This document shows, piece by piece, positions 17,584 through 27,190 of a stretch of DNA of 32,136 nucleotides (position 1 is the first letter of the stretch; each line of letters opens with the position of its first letter). Both the position numbers and the translations under genes were made by a program. Source of the stretch: an uncultured Pseudomonadota bacterium (GTDB lineage Bacteria; Pseudomonadota; Gammaproteobacteria; Methylococcales; Methylomonadaceae); assembly GCA_903848905.1 (NCBI GenBank), contig CAINHP010000055.1, positions 1-32,136 on the forward strand, in the 5' to 3' direction. The notes beneath the pieces are model-generated. The model was not told the DNA's origin, searched no databases, and was given only the letters and a program-made list of their open reading frames with translations.

Positions 17584-20500
17584 ATGACTAAATATTCTCA
17601 ATCAAGCAATTCACAACCTTTGCTCTACAACGCGGATTTGTCGCAAGATAGTTGCGGTGTCGGCTTTATCACCCATAAGCGTAGTGTGCAAACCCATGAT
17701 TTGTTGGCGAAATCACATGAGGCATTATGCACGATTCCACATCGCGGTGGAATGAGTGCTGAGGGTATTGGTGATGGCGCTGGTGTGAATATTGATTTGT
17801 CACTAAAGTTTTTCCGTAAAATCACAAGTAACCTGACTTTGGAGTTAGGGCAATTTGGGGTGGCGAATTTCTTTTTTCCAGAAGATCATGCGCATTACGA
17901 TTCTGCGGCAAATGAATTAGTTGAGCGTCATTTCAAAGAATTCGATTTGCCGTTAATTTCACGACGCGTTATTCCTGTTGATAATTTAGTTATTAACGCT
18001 GCCGCTGTTAAGGCGCAGTTGCCCATTGAGCAGTTTATTTTCGGACGCCCGTCGCATTTGCAAAATGCAACGCATGATGAATTTGAAAAACATGTTCAAC
18101 GCGCATTAGTGACTATTGAGCAAGAAGGTTTTAGCTGCACAGAATTGGCAGGTTTTTATCCGCTATCAATGAGTTCACGTACACAAGTGTATAAAGGACG
18201 TTTAAATTCGGGCGAAGTTATTCCTTATTTTACTGATTTGTATGACGTTGATCATGAAATTAGCACGTTATTTTTTCATACCCGTTTTTCAACAAATACT
18301 GCACCAGCGACGATGATGGCGCAACCGTTCCGCTATATGGCGCATAACGGCGAATTAAATACGGATAAAAAAAATCGGTTAAGTGAAAATGCGATTGCAC
18401 GTCAGCACGGTAACACCGTTTGTTTTCCAAAAGGTCAGTCAGATTCAGGGCGTTTAGATCAAACTTTAACACGCAGAATTAATGAAGATGATTTGAACAT
18501 TGTTGAAGCGGTTTTAGCAATGATGCCGCCAGCATGGGAAAATGATACAACGCTTTCGCCTCAAGTTCGCGCAATGCTTGAGTATTTTAGCTTGTACGAA
18601 GAAAAAAATGATGGCCCAGCTGCGCTCATTTTTAACGATGGTATTCGTGTCGGAGCAAGACTTGATCGACTCGGTTTGCGTCCGCTGCGTTCGGTTGAAA
18701 CGCATGATTATTTAGCGGTGATGTCTGAAGCAGGGCAGATTGACTTTCCGCCTACCGATGTTTTAAAACGTGGGCGCATTGAGGCAGGCGGCATGCTGTA
18801 CTTTGATCACAGTACCGGCGAAACCTACGACTCGCATCAGGTGATGGATCGTTTGGCAAAAGAAAAGAATTACACTGAGTTGCTTGCCCAGCGTTCATTG
18901 CATTTATCAGAGTTGCCCAAAGTTGAATTAAGTGAATTAAACAATGATCACGCCCTAGGCGTTCAGCAACGTTTTACGGCTTATTCGCATAACCAAGAAA
19001 GTTTCCGATTTTTGCTAGACCCTCTTTTGTCAACTGGTATGGAGCGTATCTCCGCGATGGGTTACGGTTTGACACCTAATGCACTGTCAGCAGGTGAAGG
19101 CGGGATGTCGCGCTATTTTAGTCAACGTTTTGCACAGGTGACAAACCCACCACTTGACTCAATCAGAGAAAGTGATGGTATGACTTTGCGCGTTGCGTTA
19201 GGCGCAAAGCCCAATTTTTCGGATAATAGTAAACAACTTGTTATCGAAAGTCCTATCTTGCAACGCACACAATTAGAGCAAATTCGTCGTCAAACTCAGG
19301 TCAAAACGATCACAATTGATGCACTTTACGCACCTAATTTCAATGATGCGCATGCTAATGAAATTCAATTGAGTGATGCGTTGAATATTGTTTGCGATAA
19401 AGTTGAGCAAGCGGCGAGAGATAGTACGGGTATTATCATTTTGTCGGATGTGGCTATTAGCGCACAGCAAGCAGCAATTCCTGCATTACTTGTTATTGCG
19501 GCGGCAAATCAACGTTTAGTGCAACAGGGTTTGCGCTTTAAATCATCATTAGTGTCAGAAACGGGGCAGTCAGCGAGTCCGCATGATGTTGCTACTATTT
19601 TAGGTTTTGGCGCGTCCGCTATTTGTCCCATTACGGTACATAGTCGCGCATTGACGCAATACGCCACTGCTGATTTGCAAAAAGTCCTAGATAAGTTCCA
19701 AAAAGGAACTGAAAAATCACTGATGAAAACAATGGGTAAATTCGGTTTATGTACAGCTGAAAGTTACATTGGAGGTGAATTTTTTGAGTCAAATTATTTT
19801 GATACAGATGAGCCAAAATTAAGCCCTTATTTCCCTAATATTCATTCATCTGTGGGTGGTGTGCGTTATGCGGATATCGCTGCAAGTGCAACGCAGTGGC
19901 ATCAAAAAGCATTGGCCGTTAATGATGAAAAAGATATTCCATTTTTAGGGTTATTCAAAGAGCGTCAAGATGGTGCTGGGCATTCGTATGGTAATGTGGC
20001 GGTGCGTGAATATATTCACATGACCGATGAGGCTATTTTATATGTCCCACAGGAAAAATCACCGCAAGCAAGCGATACCGCTTATTTAGACTTAGGTTAC
20101 GGTAAACGCACGCCTGAGCAAATTGATGCGTTTGGCATTACGCCAGCGTACAGTAGTTTTACGCAGAATTTATATGTTGAGCGTGATTCACGTCCAGCGG
20201 CATTGCGCGATATTATGGATTTCCCGGTTAATGTTTCAGGGGCGAGCAGTGTTGATGATTTTGACAGTATTTTAGGGAAACAAAATCTTCGAGGTAACGT
20301 TAATTATTTGATTCGTGGCTTATCGGTAACGAGAAAGGATAGTGAGTTTAAAATTGTATTTACCGAAAATAATACGCAAAACAGACTTGAGTCTTTAGAG
20401 GCGCATTTAAGAAAACGGTTTATTGAAGATTTTCATCTGGTGTCTTGCTCATTAAATGTCGTTGGTGATGCGTTAACGGTTACTAATGTGCCGGCGGGCA

Positions 20501-23049
20501 GTTTGTTATTTGATTATCTCAACACCATTAAAACAGCGCGTTCAGCCCTGGCATTAAGTGAAGTTCAACCTGCGCATGAAATTACGAAAACGTTAGCGTC
20601 AGGGGCGATGAGTCATGGTGCGTTACTTGGTGAAGCACATGAAGCGGTCGCGCAAGGGACTAATATTGTTGGGGCGCTGAGTAACTCAGGTGAAGGTGGT
20701 GAGCATTTCAGTCGCTTTAACAGTATTAAATCGAGCAAAATTAAACAATTTGCTTCGGGTCGTTTCGGTGTTTGGACGGGCTATTTAGCTGATCCAACTC
20801 TTGAAGAAATTGAAATTAAAATTGCGCAAGGTGCAAAACCAGGTGAAGGTGGGCAGTTGCCTGCAATGAAGGTCTCTGTTGAAATTGCAGCACTGCGTGG
20901 TGGTACACCAAAAGTTGAACTAGTCAGTCCGCCACCGCATCACGATACATACTCGATTGAAGATTTAGGGCAGCTTATTCATGATGCAAAAGCAGCGCGT
21001 GTCAAAGTTGGTGTGAAACTCGTATCTTCAGAAGGGATTGGGACGATTGCAGTCGGGGTTGCAAAAGCGGGTGCAGATGTTATCAATATCGCTGGTAATA
21101 CCGGTGGTACTGGCGCTGCGGCAGTAACGAGTTTGAAAAATGCAGGACGCTCACCAGAAATTGGTATTGCAGAAGTGCATCAGGCACTATCGGTGAATGG
21201 GTTGCGTGATAAAGTAATTTTACGTTGCAGTGGCGCACATCAAAGTGGTCTTGATGTAGTTAAGTCGGCTATTTTGGGTGCAGATTCATTTGAATTTGGC
21301 ACAACAGCGCTTATGATGCTACGTTGCGTCATGGCGAAAAATTGTAATATTAAATGCCCAGCTGGGTTGACGACAGCGCATGAAGAATTTAAAGGTGATG
21401 CACGCGTACTCGCGCAATACTTTATGAATGTGGCGCACGAAGTACGTGAATTGTTGGCATCTTTAGGGTATCGAAGTTTACGCGACATTCGTGGTAAAAC
21501 AGACTTGCTGCATTTAATTGATCATCCTTGCATGGTAGGTCAATTGAATTTGACAAAAATGTTGCGTGAAGTGGAAGAAGTTAAAATTGAGAAACCTATT
21601 TATTTGGAAGCAGGTTTTAAAATTGATGATGCAATCTTATCGCAAGTAAAAGCTTTTTTAGAGAATGGTCAAGTTGAACAACTTATTATTGAAGGCGATA
21701 AATTTAAACTCAATAACAGCCATAAAACGGTTGGTGGCCAAGTAGCTATTGATATTGAACGTATTTTGAATTATGAATTAAAAGAAACGCCTAAGTTTAT
21801 CTATACACATTCTAATGGGCGTCGTTATTTGGCGCCTGAAACAGTGATTATTCGCACGCACGGTAGTGCAGGGCAGAGTTACGCTGCGTTTTTAAATGAT
21901 GGCATGAAATTACATCATTTAGGTACAGCTAATGATGGTGTAGGGAAGTCGGCGAGTGGTGGTGTGATAGTTGTTGAATCTCCAGGCGGTGGTATTAAAA
22001 CCCAAGGCAATAACGTATTAATTGGAAACTTTGCGCTATTTGGTGCAACAGGTGGCAAGGCGTTCATAAATGGTGAGGCAGGGGATCGTTTTGCTGTTAG
22101 AAATTCTGGTGCGATGGCTGTTGTAGAGGGTGTTGGCGATTTTGGTTGCGAATACATGACTAATGGTGCAGTACTTAATATCGGAACTTTTGGTAAAGGG
22201 TTCTGTAACGGTATGTCAGGTGGTAATGCGTATCAATACGATCCAGATAATAAATTAACAACACTTTATGATAAAACGTCTGTTGAATTGCATGATTTAA
22301 CCGAAGATTCTGATACAGCAAAAGCTCATGAGCAGATTGTACTATCAATGCTTGAAGAGCATGCGCAATACGCTAATTCCAGTAAAGCACGTAATTTGCT
22401 AACAAATTGGTCAAGTGAGCGTAAACATTTTAAATTTGCTGTACCACTTTGGCTTTATAAAACGCAAACAGCAAGTTACTTGCAATCCTCAATGGATGCA
22501 AAAGAAATAGTTGAAGAATTAGCCGTTGATTTAGCTCAGCAACAAATTGCAGGAATTAAGGTGGCTTATCAATCTGGTCGTTTTTTGTTTAACGGTGAAG
22601 TACCAGCTTACGGCGAAACAGATAGCGTACTGGCGGTAAAATTAATTAATAGTTTTGCTGTGTTTAAAAAAGCGCAGGCTGTTGCGAGCGATATGCTAAA
22701 AACAGTTCCTGAATCAGAGCGCACAGCATTACATATTCAGCAGGCGGCGAAAAAATTAATTTTAGAGCGCCCACGTAAATTACAAGATGCACTGCTAAAG
22801 ACTACTCGTGAAGCTTATGCTTCTTACAGTCATGAGCAATTAGCTGTGTTGTTAGCACATAAGCGTTTAATAGATTATAAAACCGCACTCATTAATCGTT
22901 CTGTGCAAAGCATTAATTCAATGGGATCAACTGTTTGGATTATTGAACAAAGTCGAATCAACCGTGCAGCACTTACGCAAGTACCTTGTGTAAACAAGCA
23001 ATTAGCTGCGTTGGTTGGATTGGAATTGACGCAAGATTTGGCTGGTTAA
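17584..23049 (+). CDS. gltB: Glutamate synthase large subunit, long form
   Basis: A 1821-residue glutamate synthase, which makes two glutamates from glutamine and 2-oxoglutarate. The N-terminal amidotransferase domain has its nucleophile at C24 (DSCGVGF), freed after removal of a short propeptide, and HNGELNT near residue 257. The central domain covers about 480-780, the FMN-binding domain about 1000-1300 (GAMSHG, SNSGEGGEHF, GAKPGEGGQLP, SPPPHHDTYSIEDL) and the GXGXG domain about 1440-1560. The iron-sulfur cysteines are C1248, C1254 and C1258, spaced C-x5-C-x3-C; the usual GltB spacing is C-x5-C-x4-C. It is some 300 residues longer than Escherichia coli GltB. The excess is an insert at about 882-994, before the FMN domain, and a C-terminal extension of about 190 residues after 1633. 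A cysJ-like gene follows after 31 bp; no gltD is present. Confidence 0.93.
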   Translation: MTKYSQSSNSQPLLYNADLSQDSCGVGFITHKRSVQTHDLLAKSHEALCTIPHRGGMSAEGIGDGAGVNIDLSLKFFRKITSNLTLELGQFGVANFFFPEDHAHYDSAANELVERHFKEFDLPLISRRVIPVDNLVINAAAVKAQLPIEQFIFGRPSHLQNATHDEFEKHVQRALVTIEQEGFSCTELAGFYPLSMSSRTQVYKGRLNSGEVIPYFTDLYDVDHEISTLFFHTRFSTNTAPATMMAQPFRYMAHNGELNTDKKNRLSENAIARQHGNTVCFPKGQSDSGRLDQTLTRRINEDDLNIVEAVLAMMPPAWENDTTLSPQVRAMLEYFSLYEEKNDGPAALIFNDGIRVGARLDRLGLRPLRSVETHDYLAVMSEAGQIDFPPTDVLKRGRIEAGGMLYFDHSTGETYDSHQVMDRLAKEKNYTELLAQRSLHLSELPKVELSELNNDHALGVQQRFTAYSHNQESFRFLLDPLLSTGMERISAMGYGLTPNALSAGEGGMSRYFSQRFAQVTNPPLDSIRESDGMTLRVALGAKPNFSDNSKQLVIESPILQRTQLEQIRRQTQVKTITIDALYAPNFNDAHANEIQLSDALNIVCDKVEQAARDSTGIIILSDVAISAQQAAIPALLVIAAANQRLVQQGLRFKSSLVSETGQSASPHDVATILGFGASAICPITVHSRALTQYATADLQKVLDKFQKGTEKSLMKTMGKFGLCTAESYIGGEFFESNYFDTDEPKLSPYFPNIHSSVGGVRYADIAASATQWHQKALAVNDEKDIPFLGLFKERQDGAGHSYGNVAVREYIHMTDEAILYVPQEKSPQASDTAYLDLGYGKRTPEQIDAFGITPAYSSFTQNLYVERDSRPAALRDIMDFPVNVSGASSVDDFDSILGKQNLRGNVNYLIRGLSVTRKDSEFKIVFTENNTQNRLESLEAHLRKRFIEDFHLVSCSLNVVGDALTVTNVPAGSLLFDYLNTIKTARSALALSEVQPAHEITKTLASGAMSHGALLGEAHEAVAQGTNIVGALSNSGEGGEHFSRFNSIKSSKIKQFASGRFGVWTGYLADPTLEEIEIKIAQGAKPGEGGQLPAMKVSVEIAALRGGTPKVELVSPPPHHDTYSIEDLGQLIHDAKAARVKVGVKLVSSEGIGTIAVGVAKAGADVINIAGNTGGTGAAAVTSLKNAGRSPEIGIAEVHQALSVNGLRDKVILRCSGAHQSGLDVVKSAILGADSFEFGTTALMMLRCVMAKNCNIKCPAGLTTAHEEFKGDARVLAQYFMNVAHEVRELLASLGYRSLRDIRGKTDLLHLIDHPCMVGQLNLTKMLREVEEVKIEKPIYLEAGFKIDDAILSQVKAFLENGQVEQLIIEGDKFKLNNSHKTVGGQVAIDIERILNYELKETPKFIYTHSNGRRYLAPETVIIRTHGSAGQSYAAFLNDGMKLHHLGTANDGVGKSASGGVIVVESPGGGIKTQGNNVLIGNFALFGATGGKAFINGEAGDRFAVRNSGAMAVVEGVGDFGCEYMTNGAVLNIGTFGKGFCNGMSGGNAYQYDPDNKLTTLYDKTSVELHDLTEDSDTAKAHEQIVLSMLEEHAQYANSSKARNLLTNWSSERKHFKFAVPLWLYKTQTASYLQSSMDAKEIVEELAVDLAQQQIAGIKVAYQSGRFLFNGEVPAYGETDSVLAVKLINSFAVFKKAQAVASDMLKTVPESERTALHIQQAAKKLILERPRKLQDALLKTTREAYASYSHEQLAVLLAHKRLIDYKTALINRSVQSINSMGSTVWIIEQSRINRAALTQVPCVNKQLAALVGLELTQDLAG

Positions 23050-23080
23050 ATTGGAAAAATAAATTTAGGTTAACGATAAA

Positions 23081-24775
23081 ATGAATAGACATCAACTTCC
23101 AAATGACTCGCCCTATAGCGAAAGTCAATATGCGTGGCTTAGCGGATTTTTCGCTGGGTTGCATTCGCAATTAGTCAGCAACACAAATAATCAAACGCAA
23201 AGTGCGCATACTGTTCATATTTTATATGGTAGTCAGACAGGCACGGCAGAATCTTTGGCGCGTGATGTGGCAAAATCAGCGAAAGCCTACGGGCTTAATC
23301 CAATTATTAAAAGCATGGATGAAGTTGATGCAGGTGCATTAGCAAAAATAGACACATTGCTTATTGTGACCAGCACTTATGGTGATGGTGAAATGCCTGA
23401 CAATGCCCAAGTCTTGTGGACAGAAGTGTCAGGTGATGCAATGCCGAAACTTGCGCAATTACAGTTTGCCATTCTTGCATTAGGTGACACGAGTTATGAT
23501 TTATTCTGTCAAGCAGGTATTGATTGGGATAATCGATTAGAACAGTTAGGTGCGAAGCGTTTGCATGCAAGAGTTGACTGTGATGTTGAATATGAAGAAT
23601 TGGCACAAAAATGGATGCAAACGGTTATTCCTTCTTTGGCGGGGAGTCATGCGGCAGTTATTACTGCTGAAGATACTAAAGACGTTTCGCAATATAACCG
23701 TAAAAATCCTTTTCCAGCAAAATTATTGATTAATCGTTTATTGACGTCTGAAAATTCATCCAAAGAAACTCGTCATTATGAAATTTCGATTGCTGGTTCT
23801 GGCTTAAGTTACGAAGCGGGTGACGCACTTTGCGTGGTAGCGGCAAATTGTCCTAAATTAGTTGCTGAGATATTAAAAGCGATAAATGCTCAGGGGAATG
23901 AATTTGAGCATGCGTTGCGTAAGCAGTTTGAAATAAAATTACCGAGTAAAGAATTATTAAAGGAAATTGCGGTACGCTCGGGCAATAAAGAATTAGCGAG
24001 AGTTTTAAAAGATAAAGAAGCTTTAAGTAATTATTTATGGGGAAGAGATATACTTGATTTATTGTTGCAAAATCCAACAGCAACTTTTTCAGCAGATGAG
24101 TTCCTTGCCTTATTGAAACCCCTGCAGCATCGCGCTTATTCAATTTCATCTAGTGGCAAAGCGCATCCGGAAACCGTTCATTTAACAGTGGCGAGTGTAC
24201 GCTATGATGCGTTTGATCGTCATCATAAAGGGGTTTGTTCAACGTTTTTAGCTGATTTAACAGATGAATCAACTGAGGTTCGTTGTTTCTTTACGCCAAA
24301 TAAAGTGTTTCGTGTGCCAGATAATAATGATTTGCCTATGATTATGGTGGGGCCAGGTACAGGTATTGCACCGTTCAGAGCATTCCTGCAAGAGCGTCAA
24401 GTGCGTGGAGCAAAAGGTAAAAACTGGCTATTTTTTGGTGATCGTAATGCGGCGACAGATTTTATTTACCGTGACGAATTAGAAGTTATGGGAAAAAGTG
24501 GCTTATTAACGCGTTTAGATTTAGCGTTTTCACGTGATCAAGCCGAGAAAGTGTATGTGCAAGATAAAATGCGCGAACACGGTGCAGAATTGTTTGGATG
24601 GATTGAAGCGGGTGGATACTTTTTTGTATGTGGTGATGCTTATCACATGGCAAAAGATGTTGATAAAGCGTTGCATGATGTGATTGCTGTTCATGGTAAC
24701 AAAACAGAACAACAAGCTATTGATTATTTGAATTTACTGAAAAAAGATAAGCGTTACGTTCGTGATGTGTATTAA
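23081..24775 (+). CDS. cysJ: CysJ-type NADPH diflavin reductase
   Basis: A 564-residue diflavin reductase. The flavodoxin-like FMN domain has YGSQTGTAESLA near residue 50, STYGDGEMPD near 99 and ALGDTSYDLFC near 131. Next comes a ferredoxin-reductase-type FAD domain with RAYSISSS near residue 351 and GVCSTFL. The NADPH domain has VGPGTGIAPFRAFLQER near residue 427, FFGDRN and FVCGDAYHMAKDV. It ends KRYVRDVY, as CysJ does. CysJ feeds electrons to sulfite reductase CysI, but cysI is not here; the gene lies 31 bp after gltB where gltD is expected. I infer it may donate electrons to this GltB. It could also serve a CysI encoded elsewhere. The stop overlaps the next gene by one base (TAATG). Confidence 0.9.
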   Translation: MNRHQLPNDSPYSESQYAWLSGFFAGLHSQLVSNTNNQTQSAHTVHILYGSQTGTAESLARDVAKSAKAYGLNPIIKSMDEVDAGALAKIDTLLIVTSTYGDGEMPDNAQVLWTEVSGDAMPKLAQLQFAILALGDTSYDLFCQAGIDWDNRLEQLGAKRLHARVDCDVEYEELAQKWMQTVIPSLAGSHAAVITAEDTKDVSQYNRKNPFPAKLLINRLLTSENSSKETRHYEISIAGSGLSYEAGDALCVVAANCPKLVAEILKAINAQGNEFEHALRKQFEIKLPSKELLKEIAVRSGNKELARVLKDKEALSNYLWGRDILDLLLQNPTATFSADEFLALLKPLQHRAYSISSSGKAHPETVHLTVASVRYDAFDRHHKGVCSTFLADLTDESTEVRCFFTPNKVFRVPDNNDLPMIMVGPGTGIAPFRAFLQERQVRGAKGKNWLFFGDRNAATDFIYRDELEVMGKSGLLTRLDLAFSRDQAEKVYVQDKMREHGAELFGWIEAGGYFFVCGDAYHMAKDVDKALHDVIAVHGNKTEQQAIDYLNLLKKDKRYVRDVY

Positions 24776-25416
24776 TGCACGAAAAATATTTTGATATTAC
24801 TTGCCAAAAATGTCCGCGTTTAGCGGCATTTTTGTGTGATGTAAAAGAAAAAAATCCTACATACCATGCAAAGCCTGTTGCGCCGTTTGGGGATGAGAAT
24901 GCAAGGTTGCTTATAGTGGGTCTTGCACCAGGAATGCACGGAGCAAACGCCACAGGTCGGCCATTTACGGGTGATTTTGCGGGCATTTTACTTTATAAAG
25001 CATTGCATGAATTTGGATTTAGTAATTGTTCTGAATCGACGGCATTTAATGATGGTCTATTCTTAAAAAATGCACGAATTACCAATGCAGTCAAATGCTT
25101 ACCACCACAAAATAAACCTAAAAGTGAAGAGATAAATACTTGTAATTCTTTCTTAAGTGCGGAATTGAGAACGTTGCCAGAAAACGCCGTTATTCTTGCG
25201 CTTGGGAGTATTGCGCATCAAGCGGTTTTAAAAGCCTACGATTTGAAAGTAACTAGCGCAAAATTTGCACACAACAGTTATTTTGAATTTGAAAATAAAA
25301 ATTCACTTGTTTCGTCATACCACACAAGTCGCTATAACATTCAAACTAAAAGATTAACCAAGTCTATGTTTACAGACGTTTTTAAAACAATAGCGTATCT
25401 GTTAGCACGTTCGTAG
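24775..25416 (+). CDS. Family 5 (UDGb-type) uracil-DNA glycosylase
   Basis: A 213-residue protein of the uracil-DNA glycosylase superfamily. Motif A, GLAPGMHGANATGRPFTGD, begins near residue 43 and is the family 5 (UDGb) form, with no Asp or Asn general base at the usual site. ITNAVKCLPPQNKP is near residue 102, and SYHTSRYN near residue 179 corresponds to the HPSPLN-like motif. The cysteines near the N terminus (CQKCPRLAAFLCD) fit the iron-sulfur cluster of this family. Family 5 enzymes remove uracil and hypoxanthine-type deaminated bases from DNA. Start and cysJ stop overlap as TAATG, so it is translationally coupled to a nitrogen-metabolism operon; the functional link is unclear. Confidence 0.88.
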   Translation: MHEKYFDITCQKCPRLAAFLCDVKEKNPTYHAKPVAPFGDENARLLIVGLAPGMHGANATGRPFTGDFAGILLYKALHEFGFSNCSESTAFNDGLFLKNARITNAVKCLPPQNKPKSEEINTCNSFLSAELRTLPENAVILALGSIAHQAVLKAYDLKVTSAKFAHNSYFEFENKNSLVSSYHTSRYNIQTKRLTKSMFTDVFKTIAYLLARS

Positions 25417-25440
25417 ATAATATTTGGTGTGATACAAATG

Positions 25441-25479
25441 AAAAGCCGTGTCTAAGAATATTTAGAGGCGGCTTTTTTT
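25441..25479 (+). terminator. Rho-independent terminator of the gltB operon
   Basis: A stem of AAAAGCCG and CGGCTTTT extended by TCTAA/TTAGA with a small internal mismatch, followed by seven T. It separates the gltB-cysJ-UDG operon from the multicopper oxidase gene. Confidence 0.85.
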
Positions 25480-25525
25480 GTGTACAATGGATTTTTAAAA
25501 AAATAAAAAGGGCTCACTTAAGTTT

Positions 25526-27190
25526 ATGGTAAAAAAATATTTTATTTGGGGTGGGTGGTTAATCGCATTAGCTCTAATTATTTTGTTAGTTAAGTGGTTT
25601 TTCGTGCTGGAAGAGCATGCTCGAGCTAGGCCTCCTGCGACGGTTTCTAGTAGTGCAGATAATGCAAATGTTGAAAAGCCGTGTACAGATGATCATGTTG
25701 AATGGCGAGGAGCTCAGGAAATTGAAGGTGTTTCTATATTGGCGTCGCCAGTTTGTGAGCCTGATAATCCGTACACTATTGCAGCGGCAACTAAGGGTAC
25801 AAATAATGTGTCAATGTCAACGCTTATGCAAAGTCATTTGGCGCAAGATTCTATTGTGATGGGGGAAGATTTAGATCACGATGGTGATCCTGATGTTATT
25901 CACATTAAGTTAGAAGTTGTTGAGCTTAACGGATTTAGTCCAGATGGGGATTATTTGATGAATACATATAATATTGCTCCTGGATTACAGCCTTCATTGT
26001 GGGTCTATGCACCTAAAATGCAAGGGATGGCCGTAAAGAATTTCAATTCCCGTGTTGCTCATCCATTGCTTCGAGCTCCTTCTCCTGTTATTCGTGTTGA
26101 GCAAGGTGACAAAGTATATATAACGCTAGAGAATACGCATTACCTTCCACATACAATTCATTTACATGGAGTAGACCATCCGTGGTTAAACTCAAAGGGC
26201 CAAGATAATGATGGTATGGAGGAGCATGCGATTTTTCCAGGCAAACAACATACCTATGAAATTCAGCCCAGGCATGCTGGTACGATGCTATATCACTGTC
26301 ATGTCCAAACTGCTCAACACTTCATGATGGGGTTGAATGGTATGTTTATTGTGGAAGAAAATCGGCCAAACAATTGGGTGCAAACATTGAACGTGGGTGC
26401 AGGGCAGGTGCGGCATCCTTCTGTCTCGGTTAAAAAACAATATGATCAAGAATATGATCTTCATTATCAATCTCTCGATAAGCAGTTGACAAAAATTCCA
26501 CAAGAAGCGAATGATCCTCGCTTAATAAGTCAGAAAATGAGTCGTGATTACAATATGTCAACTTCAACGGAAAATTACTTTCTATTGAATGGGCATTCAT
26601 TTCCTTACACATTAAGAGATGCAATGATTGTAGCGGGTGAAAATGAAAACATAAAATTACATATCGCAAATCTGCAGCGAACACCCATTGCTGTGCATTT
26701 TCATGGGCATAAGGCAACAATTATGGCCTATGATGGCGTAGATGCTCAGCAAGGCTCTCAGATAACACGAGATGTCTTTGATGTTTCGCCTGCACAGCGA
26801 CTTGATCTATCCCTTAAGACACAAAATGATGGGTTAAATAGTTATGGAGCAGGGCTTTGGATGTTTCATGATCATGTGCCAACAGGGTCAACCACCGATG
26901 GGATGGAGCCGGGAGGAAACATGGCAATTTTAGCGTATAAAAAATTATTGGATGAACAAGGAATGCCCACTATGCATGAGGGTATGTTCAATGATGTTTT
27001 CAATAAAGAGTATTACGCAAAAAAACGTCCAATTTGGTCTGTTGGTGATTTTGCCTTCCTGTTAGGGGATGCTGGCTTGGTAGTTCCTGAAAATGGAGAG
27101 TTAATCGCATTCTTCATTGTGTTGGGATTATTGCTGGGAATAATTGGAATGCTTATGTGGATTTATGTGAAGAAAGATTATGAAAATTAA
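25526..27190 (+). CDS. Membrane-anchored two-domain multicopper oxidase
   Basis: A 554-residue copper oxidase. An N-terminal anchor (about residues 7-27) and a C-terminal helix (about 527-548, ending VKKDYEN) place the body in the periplasm. Cupredoxin domain 1 has HTIHLHG with H209, H212 and H214, and YHCHVQTAQHFMMG with H257, C258, H259 and H265, giving a type 1 copper Cys plus trinuclear-centre histidines. Domain 2 has VHFHGH (H391, H393, H395) and MFHDHV (H448, H450) but no Cys. So the type 1 copper seems to be in the first domain only. The next gene, a cupredoxin, overlaps by 11 bp, and pmoCAB follows. Possible roles are Cu(I) oxidation or copper handling for pMMO, or oxidase/electron-transfer activity; none is proven. 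Confidence 0.85.
   Translation: MVKKYFIWGGWLIALALIILLVKWFFVLEEHARARPPATVSSSADNANVEKPCTDDHVEWRGAQEIEGVSILASPVCEPDNPYTIAAATKGTNNVSMSTLMQSHLAQDSIVMGEDLDHDGDPDVIHIKLEVVELNGFSPDGDYLMNTYNIAPGLQPSLWVYAPKMQGMAVKNFNSRVAHPLLRAPSPVIRVEQGDKVYITLENTHYLPHTIHLHGVDHPWLNSKGQDNDGMEEHAIFPGKQHTYEIQPRHAGTMLYHCHVQTAQHFMMGLNGMFIVEENRPNNWVQTLNVGAGQVRHPSVSVKKQYDQEYDLHYQSLDKQLTKIPQEANDPRLISQKMSRDYNMSTSTENYFLLNGHSFPYTLRDAMIVAGENENIKLHIANLQRTPIAVHFHGHKATIMAYDGVDAQQGSQITRDVFDVSPAQRLDLSLKTQNDGLNSYGAGLWMFHDHVPTGSTTDGMEPGGNMAILAYKKLLDEQGMPTMHEGMFNDVFNKEYYAKKRPIWSVGDFAFLLGDAGLVVPENGELIAFFIVLGLLLGIIGMLMWIYVKKDYEN

Noticed and set aside
21240-22157. Minus-strand ORFs within gltB
   Set aside because: They lie opposite conserved GltB domains, have no family resemblance and are shadows of the real frame.
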